Shown one piece after another: positions 9,260 through 17,185 of a stretch of 64,000 nucleotides of DNA. The notes under the pieces were generated by a model. The model was not told the DNA's origin and made no database searches. It worked only from the letters and a program-made list of their open reading frames with translations. Each line of letters opens with the position of its first letter. Within the stretch, counting starts at the first letter, position 1. The stretch is from Pseudomonas sp. G2-4 (lineage in GTDB: Bacteria; Pseudomonadota; Gammaproteobacteria; Pseudomonadales; Pseudomonadaceae): contig NZ_CP125957.1 of the NCBI RefSeq assembly GCF_030064125.1, forward strand, positions 5,388,501 to 5,452,500, in the 5' to 3' direction. The position numbers and the translations under genes are program-made.

Positions 9260-11398
9260 ATGAAATTCAAATCGATCCAGTTTTCCGTGGCCGCCCTGGC
9301 CGGTGCCATCGTGCTCAGCGTGGTCGGCGCCCTGGTGCTGTACGCGCTGTTTGCCGGCGCCCGCACTCAGGAGATGGTGCAACAGCGTACCAAGGCGCAG
9401 TTCGAACAGCTCATCGAGCAACGCCTCAGCGCTTTGGCCCGGACCCAGGCCAGCCTGATCCAACGGGAACTGGAAGCGCCGCTGTTGCTCGCCCGCGGCC
9501 TGGCCACCAGCAATGCCTTGATGGGCATGAACGGCACGGACGGTAACCCGCAACTGAAGGTGCCCCGTGAGCAAATGATCAGCCTGCTGCGCGAAACCGT
9601 GGTGCGCAACCCGAAGATTCTCGGCGCCTACATCGCCTGGGAGCCAAACGCGATCGACCACGACGACGCCAATTATGTGAACAGCCCGGTGTTGGGCATG
9701 GAAACCAACGGGCGTTTCCTGCCGTGGTGGTTCCGCAACCAGGACGGCACCCTGGGCCTGGAGAAACTCGCCGACGTGACCGACCAGAAACTGCTTTCCA
9801 CCGGTATCCGTGCCAGTGAGTACTACCTGTGCTCCCAGGACAGCAAGAAAGCCTGCGTGATCGACCCTGCGCCCTATCGCGTGGGCGACACCATGACCAT
9901 GCTCGCTTCGTTCATCGAACCGATCCTGATCGACGGCAAATTCCAGGGCATCGTCGGCGCCGACCTGTCGGTGAACTTCATCCAGGACATGCTCGTCGCC
10001 GCCGACGGCAAGCTGTACGACGGTGCGGGGGAAATGGCGCTGCTCTCCAGCAATAACCGGCTGGTGGCCTTCACCAAGGACCCGAGCAAACTCGGGGAAA
10101 AGGCCAGTGACCTGCTCGATGCCAGTGAACTGGACAACTTGGCCAAGCTCGGCACCGGCGAAGTGCGTTACGACATCGACGAAGAACATGGGCATATCGA
10201 GGTGTACATGCCGTTCGGCATCGGCGAGACCAACGCCCGTTGGACGCTGATGCTGCAGTTACCGCTGAATGCGGTCATGGCCGACCTGCAGGCGTTGCAG
10301 AAAGACCTGGACGAGCAACGCCAAACCGATATTTTCGGCATGGCGATGGTGGGCTTGGTGATTGCCGGTATCGGCCTCTTGGTGATCTGGCTGGTGGGCC
10401 ACGGCATTGCCCGACCGCTCAAGCAAATGGTGGCGATGCTCGACGACATCGCCCAGGGCGAAGGCGATCTGACCCGTCGTCTGGTGAGCGACCGCGCCGA
10501 TGAACTGGGGGCGATTGCCAGGGGCTTCAATACGTTCCTGAGCAAGTTGCAGGGGATGATCAGCCAGGTGGTGACCTCGGTGCAGAGCGTCAGCGATTCG
10601 TCGGAGCACACCGCCGACATCGCGATCCGCACCAACCAGGGCGTGCACAAGCAAATGTCGGAGATCGATCAGGTCGCCACCGCCGTGCACGAAATGACTG
10701 CCACTGCCCAGGACGTGGCTCGCAACGCGACCCAAGCTGCCCAAGCCGCCAGTCATGCAGACCAGGCCGCCAGCCAGGGCATGCAGATCGTGCGGGACAC
10801 CTCCACCTCCATTGGCGCCCTCGCCGTGGAAATCGGCAAGGCTGTTGGCGTGGTGCAAACCCTGGCCAAGGACAGCGAGAACATCAACGCAATCCTGACT
10901 GCGATTCGTGGGATCGCCGAACAGACCAACCTGCTGGCCCTGAACGCCGCCATCGAAGCCGCCCGGGCCGGTGAACAAGGTCGTGGTTTCGCGGTGGTGG
11001 CCGATGAAGTGCGCAACCTGGCGCAGAAGACCCAGCAGGCCACGGGAGAAATCCAGACCATGATCCAGCATTTGCAACAAGGTACCCGGGATGTGGTGCG
11101 AGTGATGGAAGACAGCCAGCAGCGCACCGACGAAAGCGTGCAGCACGCGGCAAAAGCGGCCCAGGCCCTGGAGACGATCACCCAGGCCGTGTCGGTAATC
11201 AACGACATGAACACCCAGATCGCCAGCGCTGCCGAGGAACAAAGCGCCGTCGCCGATGATATCAACCGTAACGTGATCAACATCGGGCAAGTGGCGAACG
11301 AAGTCGCCAGCGGCGCCGATGAGTCCAGCGCCGCCAGTGCAGGGTTGACCAAACTGGCGGAGCAGCAACGACGGTTGATCAATCAGTTCAGGGTCTGA
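9260..11398 (+). CDS. Methyl-accepting chemotaxis protein with dCache sensor domain
   Basis: A 712-residue transmembrane chemoreceptor. The first membrane helix is at about residues 9-31. A large periplasmic region (about 40-340) contains dCache-type features ([21 protein letters not shown]-like core [13 protein letters not shown]). The second helix is at about 357-380, followed by a HAMP linker. The cytoplasmic coiled coil carries the invariant hairpin tip [20 protein letters not shown] near residue 550, which contacts CheA and CheW. dCache receptors usually bind amino acids, organic acids or amines directly; the ligand here is unknown. ATG 9260 is favoured because the membrane helix starts at once. 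Four glutamine/glutamate methylation-type repeats are plausible but were not mapped. Confidence 0.92.
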   Translation: MKFKSIQFSVAALAGAIVLSVVGALVLYALFAGARTQEMVQQRTKAQFEQLIEQRLSALARTQASLIQRELEAPLLLARGLATSNALMGMNGTDGNPQLKVPREQMISLLRETVVRNPKILGAYIAWEPNAIDHDDANYVNSPVLGMETNGRFLPWWFRNQDGTLGLEKLADVTDQKLLSTGIRASEYYLCSQDSKKACVIDPAPYRVGDTMTMLASFIEPILIDGKFQGIVGADLSVNFIQDMLVAADGKLYDGAGEMALLSSNNRLVAFTKDPSKLGEKASDLLDASELDNLAKLGTGEVRYDIDEEHGHIEVYMPFGIGETNARWTLMLQLPLNAVMADLQALQKDLDEQRQTDIFGMAMVGLVIAGIGLLVIWLVGHGIARPLKQMVAMLDDIAQGEGDLTRRLVSDRADELGAIARGFNTFLSKLQGMISQVVTSVQSVSDSSEHTADIAIRTNQGVHKQMSEIDQVATAVHEMTATAQDVARNATQAAQAASHADQAASQGMQIVRDTSTSIGALAVEIGKAVGVVQTLAKDSENINAILTAIRGIAEQTNLLALNAAIEAARAGEQGRGFAVVADEVRNLAQKTQQATGEIQTMIQHLQQGTRDVVRVMEDSQQRTDESVQHAAKAAQALETITQAVSVINDMNTQIASAAEEQSAVADDINRNVINIGQVANEVASGADESSAASAGLTKLAEQQRRLINQFRV

Positions 11399-11408
11399 TC
11401 CAGAGGCC

Positions 11409-11758
11409 TCATCGCGAGCAAGCTCGCTCCCACAGGGAATAGTGGTGAACACCATTGCTGTAACACCCGCAGCCCACTGTGGGAGCGGGCTTGCTCGCGA
11501 AGGCGGTGTGTCAGGCGATGCACTGGTGGCGGGTGTACCGCTTTCGCGAGCAGGCTCCCACAGGGATTGGCGGTAAACACCATTGTTCAGGCACCCGCAG
11601 CCCTCTGTGGGAGCGAGCTTGCTCGCGAAGGCGGTGTGTCTGGCGATGCACTGGTGGCGGGTGTACCGCTTTCGCGAGCAGGCTCCCACAGGGATTGGCG
11701 GTGAACACCATTGTTCAGGCACCCGCAGCCCTCTGTGGGAGCGAGCCTGCTCGCGAAG
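11409..11758. repeat. REP cluster with a 128-bp tandem repeat
   Basis: This gene-free stretch of about 350 bases is made of alternating REP palindromes (TCGCGAGCAAGCTCGCTCCC and complements). A block containing GGCGGTGTGTC at 11502 recurs at 11630, so the period is 128 bases and two near-identical units are present, plus partial units at both ends. The units differ at only a few positions. The region separates the convergent chemoreceptor and SRAP genes. ORFs translated from it are artefacts of the repeats. Confidence 0.9.
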
Positions 11759-11782
11759 AGGCCGGCACAGGCGCCACGAAAC

Positions 11783-12406
11783 TCAAGCCGGAGTCAGACA
11801 CTCCGGCCCATTGAGCTTCGGATCATTGACCATGTTGGCCAACACCCGCTCGCGCAATTGCGCCGGCTCGCTGGCCAGCAACCCTTGCAACGCATACAGC
11901 GGCGTCTCGGGGTCGAGCCACAGGCGCTGGCCCTCTTCGTCCAGGATCAAAGGCCGGCGCTGACCTGCCGCAGGCTGGGTGATGACCGCCGTACTCAGCC
12001 ACACCTGCTCCTGCACCGGATACGCCTCCCAGATCGCGGCAAAGAACAACGACGAGCCCTCCCCCGGCGTCAGCCAGTAAGGACGCTTGCGCGTGCCGCC
12101 GCGCCATTCGTAGAAGCCGTTGGCCGGCAGCAGGCAGCGACGCTGGCGCAAGGCTTCACGAAACATCGGTTGCTCGGCCACGGTTTCCGCCCGGGCATGA
12201 GCGGGTGTGCGGGACAGGTCGGTCAGCCACGGCGGCGTCAGGCCCCAGCGCGCCCGGGCCAGTTCGCGCTGCCCCTCGGCGCCAGCACGCAGTATCAGCA
12301 CCGAATCGTTGGGCGAAATATTCCATTGGGCCTTCTGGTCGGCGGGAAAGCCGGGCAAGGCCGCGAAGGTGGGGTTCCAGCGAAACAGGGCATAACGTCC
12401 ACACAT
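11783..12406 (-). CDS. SRAP (YedK/HMCES) family protein with altered active site
   Basis: A 207-residue SOS-response-associated peptidase family protein. Family members crosslink through Cys2 to abasic sites in single-stranded DNA. MCGRY at the N-terminus supplies Cys2, and the NGFYEW motif supplies the conserved Glu at residue 100. The usual NARAET motif reads HARAET here (His at residue 70). The usual histidine-containing HDRMP segment is shortened to AAGQRRPLIL around residues 146-155, without a histidine. DNA crosslinking through Cys2 may persist, but reversal or rate may differ. Convergent with the chemoreceptor gene. Confidence is high for family, low for activity. Confidence 0.9.
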   Translation of the reverse strand: MCGRYALFRWNPTFAALPGFPADQKAQWNISPNDSVLILRAGAEGQRELARARWGLTPPWLTDLSRTPAHARAETVAEQPMFREALRQRRCLLPANGFYEWRGGTRKRPYWLTPGEGSSLFFAAIWEAYPVQEQVWLSTAVITQPAAGQRRPLILDEEGQRLWLDPETPLYALQGLLASEPAQLRERVLANMVNDPKLNGPECLTPA

Positions 12407-12441
12407 GGGGCAACACGACTCTTGATCAACCGGCCGCCAGC

Positions 12442-12702
12442 CTAGCAGACCAGCGTGCCCGGGTAACTGTCCGGTTCATCGCCGAGCAGGGGCAGCGCAG
12501 CATTGTAGGCCGCGATCAACTCCCGGGCGGATTGCGCCCGGTCGTCCTCCACCGCCAGCCCCAGCAAGCCCTGCATCGGCAATTCCCCGGCTCCGCCCAT
12601 CAGGTCGCGGCCCACCAGGTGCGCCGTGATGCCTTCGCTGGCGAGCATGCCTTGGAGCAGTTCGCCTTCCATCAGGTTTTCCAGTTCGTAGATTCGCTGC
12701 AT
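12442..12702 (-). CDS. DUF2007 domain protein
   Basis: An 86-residue protein (MQRIYELENLMEGELLQGML) of the DUF2007 'putative signal transducing protein' family, which has a small ferredoxin-like fold similar to PII. Family members normally begin MQRIYE, which fits ATG 12702 with GGGGG a few bases upstream. A GTG/ATG pair at 12717-12712 overlaps the stop of the upstream CPXCG gene and could add five residues. The tight junction suggests translational coupling. The molecular role is unknown. Confidence 0.8.
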   Translation of the reverse strand: MQRIYELENLMEGELLQGMLASEGITAHLVGRDLMGGAGELPMQGLLGLAVEDDRAQSARELIAAYNAALPLLGDEPDSYPGTLVC

Positions 12703-12713
12703 GGGCGCCCCCA

Positions 12714-12896
12714 TCACTCGTTTTCGCTAAAGACCTCAAGATGCCACTCTTCACCATGGACCTGCAGGACAAAGGTTATCGGTCGGCAACAAACCTGACA
12801 GTCCTCAATGTAGGTCTGATCGCCGCCGGACAGATCCAAGACAGTCTCAACCCCTTCGCCACAATACGGACATTCATAATGAGCGCTTTCCAGCAT
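12714..12896 (-). CDS. CPXCG motif-containing cysteine-rich protein
   Basis: A 60-residue protein with CPYCGEG near the N-terminus and a second CQVCC pair, forming a likely zinc-ribbon fold (four cysteines). The family is named after the CPXCG motif and is widespread in proteobacteria. It lies immediately upstream of the DUF2007 gene, sharing stop/start bases, a pairing conserved in pseudomonads. Function is not known. Confidence 0.85.
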   Translation of the reverse strand: MLESAHYECPYCGEGVETVLDLSGGDQTYIEDCQVCCRPITFVLQVHGEEWHLEVFSENE

Positions 12897-13038
12897 CGCG
12901 GTCTCCCAGGTGACTTGTGCGTATAATCGCCGGTCTATTTGCAGGGCTATTCGTGTCTGGCTGATGTTTCAGCCCCTGCCCTGTCGGTTTTTCGAACACA
13001 CTTTTACTTACCCTAGCCGTTTCCAACAAGAGAGCATG

Positions 13039-14202
13039 ATGGGCGAATTCGATGCCATCCGACCTTACGACGACAGCGAAGTCCCAGCGGTGCTGGCACG
13101 GCTGCTCGGCGACAAGGCGTTTCTAGATATCCTCACCCACTTCCGCTTCCCACGCCTGGCCGGCGCCTTCGGCTGGATGCTCAAACCTCTTATAGCGCAA
13201 AGATTGCGTCGTGAGTTCGCCGGAGTGACATCGGTCGCCACTTTGCAGGATAAGGTGGAGTTCTACGTCGACCACACCATCGAGCGGGCCACCGATGGCG
13301 TGACCTACACCGGGGTGGAGCAATTCAAGTCCGGCAGTGCGTACCTGTTCATCGCCAACCACCGCGACATCGTCATGGACCCGGCCTTCGTCAACTACGC
13401 CGTGTACCACGCCGGCCTGCCGACCCCGCGCATCGCCATTGGCGATAACCTGCTGCAAAAGCCATTCGTCAGCGACCTGATGCGCTTGAACAAGAGTTTC
13501 ATCGTGCACCGCTCCATCACCGGGCGGCGGGAAAAAATGGCGGCGTACCAATTGCTGTCGGCCTACATCAACCACTCGATCCGCAACGATTGCGCCTCCA
13601 TCTGGATCGCCCAGGCCGAGGGCCGGGCCAAGGACGGCGACGACCGTACCGAATCGGCGATCCTCAAGATGTTCCACATGAGCCGCAAGGACGAGCCGTT
13701 TGGCGAGGTGATCCGGTCACTGAACCTCACACCCGTGTCGATCAGCTACGAGTACGATCCGTGCGACCAGGCCAAGGCCCGCGAGCTGTACATTCGCGCT
13801 ACCACCGGTACCTACACCAAGGTACCGGGCGAGGATGACGTGAGCATCGCCAAGGGCATCACCGGCTACAAGGGTCGGGTCCACGTGAACTTCGCCGCGC
13901 CGATCACCGAGCTGTTCGAGGACACCAAGCAATTGGCCCTGGAGATGGACCGGCAGATTCTCGGCGGCTATCGCCTGTTCCCGGTGCATTACCTGGCCTA
14001 CGCCCAATGGGCCGACGCCGACCCGCAGTTGCAGGTGCCCAAGGCGGACGAGGTGTTTGGTACCGAAGAGCTGGCCAAGGCCGAGGAAGAATGGCAACGC
14101 CGGCTGGATGCTTGCCCGCAAGAACACCGGCCGTTCCTGGTGCAGCAATATGCGACGCCGGTGCGTAATCAGTATCGGGTCAAGGCGGGATTGCCGCTAT
14201 AA
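13039..14202 (+). CDS. 1-acyl-glycerol-3-phosphate acyltransferase family protein
   Basis: A 387-residue protein of the PlsC-like acyltransferase superfamily. The catalytic HX4D motif is NHRDIVMD at about residues 106-113. Further conserved blocks include KSFIVHRS and the EGRAKDG segment corresponding to the family's acyl-acceptor binding motif. No obvious signal peptide. A likely role is transfer of an acyl chain in phospholipid synthesis or remodelling at the inner membrane. ATG 13039 (MGEFDAIRPYDD) is preferred over ATG 13036 because the AAGAGAG ribosome site sits at a better distance; the long upstream extension is unsupported. Confidence 0.85.
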   Translation: MGEFDAIRPYDDSEVPAVLARLLGDKAFLDILTHFRFPRLAGAFGWMLKPLIAQRLRREFAGVTSVATLQDKVEFYVDHTIERATDGVTYTGVEQFKSGSAYLFIANHRDIVMDPAFVNYAVYHAGLPTPRIAIGDNLLQKPFVSDLMRLNKSFIVHRSITGRREKMAAYQLLSAYINHSIRNDCASIWIAQAEGRAKDGDDRTESAILKMFHMSRKDEPFGEVIRSLNLTPVSISYEYDPCDQAKARELYIRATTGTYTKVPGEDDVSIAKGITGYKGRVHVNFAAPITELFEDTKQLALEMDRQILGGYRLFPVHYLAYAQWADADPQLQVPKADEVFGTEELAKAEEEWQRRLDACPQEHRPFLVQQYATPVRNQYRVKAGLPL

Positions 14203-14204
14203 AG

Positions 14205-14340
14205 CCGTGGCGAGGGAGCTTGCTCCCGCTCGATTGCGCAGCAATCGCAAAAAACAGGTTTGCGATTAAGTCTGGGGGAATGGATTGGCCTTTCGAGGGG
14301 GCCGCTTCGCAGCCCAGCGGGAGCAAGCTCCCTCGCCACG
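14205..14340. repeat. REP doublet (GTGGCGAGGGAGC family)
   Basis: Facing REPs, CGTGGCGAGGGAGCTTGCTC on the left and GAGCAAGCTCCCTCGCCACG on the right, flank about 85 bases containing a smaller hairpin (GATTGCGCAGCAATC). They lie between the convergent acyltransferase and small membrane-protein genes. Confidence 0.9.
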
Positions 14341-14350
14341 GGTTATTTCA

Positions 14351-14632
14351 TCAGAACTGCGTGCTGATCCAAGACACCAGCAGCGCCAGCGCCAGGCAGG
14401 CAAAACCAAAACGATAGAAAAACCGGTTCATGCGCTGGGTGGCCAAATCCAGCAGCGCTTCGAATCGCTCGTTGCTATCGCGATTACGCGCTTCAAGGCA
14501 GGCCCGGGCCCGTTGTTCGCGACGGCGCGTTGCGTGCAACACCCAGCCGCCAGGGCAGGCAAGCAGCAACGCCAGCAGGTTGATCAGTTTGGCGGGGTGG
14601 GCAGCGAACAACGAAAGCACATGCAGCGACAT
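14351..14632 (-). CDS. Small two-helix membrane protein, hypothetical
   Basis: A 93-residue protein (MSLHVLSLFAAHPAKLINLL) with hydrophobic segments at about 14-33 (LINLLALLLACPGGWVL) and 72-90 (FACLALALLVSWI). They are joined by a basic, charged stretch (RRREQRARACLEARNRD). A TTGAGG ribosome site precedes ATG 14632; the longer frame to 14806 enters a REP. I do not recognise a named family. Codon use resembles the neighbours and the start context is good, so it is probably real. Confidence 0.6.
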   Translation of the reverse strand: MSLHVLSLFAAHPAKLINLLALLLACPGGWVLHATRRREQRARACLEARNRDSNERFEALLDLATQRMNRFFYRFGFACLALALLVSWISTQF

Positions 14633-14767
14633 CACAAACCTCAAGCAAAAAAACGGACAGGACGCGCCCGGGTCTACGAACGGGGCGAGGATTCTACCGA
14701 AAGCCTGCCGTACTGCGCCGTTTTTTCCGACCAGTAACGATCGGCAGGGAGAATGGCCTGGTGACTC

Positions 14768-14795
14768 GTGGCGAGGGAGCTTGCTCCCTCGCCAC
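14768..14795. repeat. Single REP palindrome
   Basis: A perfect 13-base inverted repeat (GTGGCGAGGGAGC / GCTCCCTCGCCAC) with a TT loop, standing alone upstream of the 68-residue ORF at 14893. Confidence 0.9.
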
Positions 14796-14892
14796 AGGGT
14801 CCGCAATCAAGCCTTGGGTTAATTTCGTCCGTCACGGTTTCGTCATCTGATTAGGCCACTCTGTCGCCCTTCAAACCTGCACGGAATCCGTC

Positions 14893-15099
14893 ATGCTTCA
14901 CGCCGAGAACCAGGATCGTCTCTATCTCATCAGCCCGAGCGAAGAACAACAGAACCTTGTTGGCAGTCTGTCTTTTAATGTGCAGGATCGACATTGGCTG
15001 GTGTATTGCGCCCTCGGTGGTCATCAACATGCTGACTTGCCGGAGACTGATCTGCTGACTGGGATTAGTGTTTTGGAGCTGTATTCCCAGGCGGCATGA
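14893..15099 (+). CDS. Small hypothetical protein
   Basis: A 68-residue reading frame (MLHAENQDRLYLISPSEEQQ) preceded by ACGGAAT, a weak ribosome site, 6-10 bases before ATG. It has no signal peptide or membrane segment, and the composition is mildly acidic with two His-rich spots (GGHQHAD). I do not recognise a family. It stands alone between a REP and the inverted-repeat element. Its use of both rare and common codons leaves the call uncertain. Confidence 0.45.
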   Translation: MLHAENQDRLYLISPSEEQQNLVGSLSFNVQDRHWLVYCALGGHQHADLPETDLLTGISVLELYSQAA

Positions 15100-15447
15100 A
15101 TTCCGCGCTTAACAGATCCCAGCGGGGGTCGATCTTCTCGTCCTGGACTGGATATTTCGTTGCAGGTGGGGGGGGTTGGTTCGTGTGTATACCCGTTGCT
15201 GCGGTAACGGCGGCTGGCGGTTCCGCTCTTACAGCGGGTCACTTTTGGAAGAGCGCCAAAAGTAACCAAAAGCGCTTTGCCCCACCACTCGGTGCCTCGC
15301 CTAGGCTCGGCATGCCCGAACGTAGGCATTGCTCCGTGGGCCCGCCGCGAAGGACCATCCATGGTCCAGCGCGGCTACCTCGGCATCCATGCCGAGGTGC
15401 CCACTGCGCAATGCCCACGTTCGGCCAGCGTGGTTAATGGGGCGTCC

Positions 15448-15519
15448 AGATCAAGATCAAGATCAAGATCAAGATCAAGATCAAGATCAAGATCAAGATC
15501 AAGATCAAGATCAAGATCT
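15448..15519. repeat. Hexanucleotide microsatellite (AGATCA, 11 copies)
   Basis: Eleven uninterrupted copies of AGATCA (15448-15513) are followed by one variant, AGATCT. It lies at the inner edge of the left arm of the inverted-repeat element. Copy number is likely to vary between isolates by slippage. Confidence 0.95.
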
Positions 15520-15569
15520 AAAGCAGAGCAAGAGCGGGGTATATATCCAGCATCTATGTGGCTGGACCA

Positions 15570-15736
15570 CCGCTATCGCGAGCAAGCTCGCTCCCACAAG
15601 GATTTGTGGGTGTTCACAGCATCTGCACACGACACAAAAAACCTGTGGGAGCAAGCTTGCTCGCGATGAGGCCAGTCCATCCAACATCTTCATCGCCAGT
15701 GACACCGCCTTCGCGAGCAGGCTCGCTCCCACAGGG
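15570..15736. repeat. REP triplet inside inverted-repeat element copy 1
   Basis: Three TGTGGGAGCGAGC-family REPs (near 15574, 15642 and 15711) occupy the centre of the element. The same three REPs, with the same spacers apart from point differences, occur in copy 2, so they belong to the element rather than being later insertions. Confidence 0.85.
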
Positions 15737-16083
15737 GAAACGCGGTCCCACCCAAACCAGGCCGGCTATAAGGCCGCCTCGGTGCGCTTTTGATCTTAGG
15801 CGCCCCGTTAACCACGCTGGCCGAACGCAGGCATTGCGCAGTGGGCATCCCGGCATGGATGCCGGGATAGCCGCGCTGGGCCATGGATGGCCCTTCGCGG
15901 CGGCCCACGGAGCAATGCCGGAGTGAGGGCACACCGAGCCTAGGCGAGGTGCCGAGTGGTGGGGCAAAAGCGCTTTGGTTACTTTCGCGCTTTTCGAAAG
16001 TGACCCGCTGTAAGAGCGGAACCGCCAGTAGCCGTTACCGCAGCAACGGATATACACACCAACCCCAGCCCAGAAATCCGAGC

Positions 16084-16126
16084 AAAAAAAACGGCGCTTC
16101 CTCATCCTAAGAAGAAACACCGTTTT
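16084..16126 (-). terminator. Intrinsic terminator of yajG
   Basis: On the minus strand an imperfect stem (ACGGTGTTTCTTC with GAGGAAGCGCCGT, containing G-U pairs) is followed by eight T residues. It lies about 35 bases past the yajG stop. Confidence 0.75.
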
Positions 16127-16161
16127 CCTTGAATCACAATTTCTACATACAAACCGAAACC

Positions 16162-16746
16162 TTACTCAGCCAGCACCTGCCCAATAGTCGGATCCTTGAA
16201 CAACCGAGTCAAAGCATCGCTCAACACATCACTGACCAACTTGGTATTGGTGTCCTGATTGGGCGCCATACCAAAGCGCTGATCCAGCGAAGCACCGTAA
16301 CGACCACTGTAGCGACGGTTGGCATTCTGCACATCGGAACGGAAAGTCGCGCCAATAGTAGCTTCAGTCACATACATGCCTTCCTTGGGCGACTGGTACT
16401 TGAGCTCGGCCAGGGTCACCGTCAGTTGCGGAGCATTCATGGCGTTGGCGGTGGGCGTGAAGCCCAGCAAACGCACCGCCGCTTCAGCCTGGGCCTGCAG
16501 CTTGGGCAAGATTTGCGCGCCCTGCACCGTGATCACGCTGGTTTCCGGATACAACCCGCCACGGGTACCCAGCGTCGGCGACGGACGACCATCCACAACC
16601 CGCACCACCACCGGCTGGCCACGACCTACAGGCGCCAGTTGGGCATTGAGCGTCGGCTCAGGGTTGAGTTGTTGCGGGCTGTGGGCGCAGCCGACGAGGG
16701 TCAGACTGGTCACAGCGATCAAACCGAACAACAGGCGTTGCAACAT
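16162..16746 (-). CDS. yajG: YajG family lipoprotein
   Basis: A 194-residue lipoprotein. The signal MLQRLLFGLIAVTSLTLVGC puts the lipidated cysteine at residue 20. The mature part matches the YajG family (NAQLAPVGRGQPVVVRVVDGRP, VITVQGAQILPKLQAQAEAA). Aspartate is not at position +2 (Ala follows Cys), so outer-membrane sorting is expected. The start at 16746 has a GGAGAGAAG ribosome site; the extension to 16800 lacks a lipoprotein leader. Function of YajG proteins is unknown; they are small periplasm-facing lipoproteins about 190 residues long. Confidence 0.88.
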   Translation of the reverse strand: MLQRLLFGLIAVTSLTLVGCAHSPQQLNPEPTLNAQLAPVGRGQPVVVRVVDGRPSPTLGTRGGLYPETSVITVQGAQILPKLQAQAEAAVRLLGFTPTANAMNAPQLTVTLAELKYQSPKEGMYVTEATIGATFRSDVQNANRRYSGRYGASLDQRFGMAPNQDTNTKLVSDVLSDALTRLFKDPTIGQVLAE

Positions 16747-16951
16747 GCTCTTCTCTCCAGAATCGGGCACAAACAGGCCGGCAGTATAGCGGTGCGCCAT
16801 CGCGGTGAACTAGCGCCTTGCGATGAATACTGAAATGTCTGACACGGGGCGTGATTGCCGGTTCCTGTCACCCCATTGTCACGATCCTTACACCGACCTG
16901 TCATGGCCTGCTGTCAGGCTTGTCACAAGCTCCCCGAACCGGTATCCGACC

Positions 16952-17185
16952 ATGCGCTTTCTTATTTCCCTGTTCACCCCGCGCCCGCATCACCGCAGTT
17001 TCGCCCTGCTGGATCGCAACGGCCACTGCCAGGCCTTCAAGCAGTGCAGCCTGCAGCCCATGGGCGAAGGTTGGGTGGAAATCGAAGAGATCCGCCTCAA
17101 CTGGCTGCACCAGCCATTGCCCGCCAGTGCCCGTGTGCACCCGCTTCGTGCCCACTCACGCAACCGGCAACTGTTGGCCATCTGA
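16952..17185 (+). CDS. Conserved small hypothetical protein
   Basis: A 77-residue frame starting MRFLISLFTPRPHHRSFALLD. It is basic, with no membrane helix beyond a short N-terminal hydrophobic stretch, and contains the compact segment GEGWVEIEEIRLNWLH. It looks like a conserved pseudomonad protein, but I cannot name a family. The ribosome site is weak. An upstream in-frame ATG at 16823 would add 43 residues of unconvincing sequence, so 16952 is preferred. Confidence 0.55.
   Translation: MRFLISLFTPRPHHRSFALLDRNGHCQAFKQCSLQPMGEGWVEIEEIRLNWLHQPLPASARVHPLRAHSRNRQLLAI

Larger units (their letters stand above)
15183..16059. repeat. Long inverted-repeat element, copy 1 (877 bp)
   Basis: Arms of about 262 bases (15183-15445 and 15799-16059) are imperfect inverted repeats, beginning GTGTGTATA at the left and ending TATACACAC at the right. 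Each arm contains two nested perfect or near-perfect hairpins (15352-15367 and 15377-15398; 15847-15868 and 15878-15893). The 350-base centre holds a hexanucleotide run and three REP-type palindromes. A second copy lies at 50084-50945. ORFs translated from the arms (for example the recurrent KVTRCKSGTAS.RYRSNGYTH string) arise from the repeat and are not considered genes. It accounts for nearly all of the gene-free 15100-16161 interval. Confidence 0.9.

Noticed and set aside
11409..11758. CRISPR-like appearance of regularly spaced repeats
   Set aside because: The repeats are REP palindromes in alternating orientation with a 128-base unit; spacers are also repeated, and no cas genes are present.
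15024..15362. Hypothetical proteins in the inverted-repeat arms (recurrent KVTRCKSG/RYRSNGYTH strings)
   Set aside because: The same peptide strings appear in all arms and on both strands with broken frames, as expected from a repeat; no start signals.
15448..15519. Microsatellite as a coding repeat (Arg-Ser or Asp-Gln run)
   Set aside because: The ORFs reading through it consist only of repeat sequence and do not match any neighbour.
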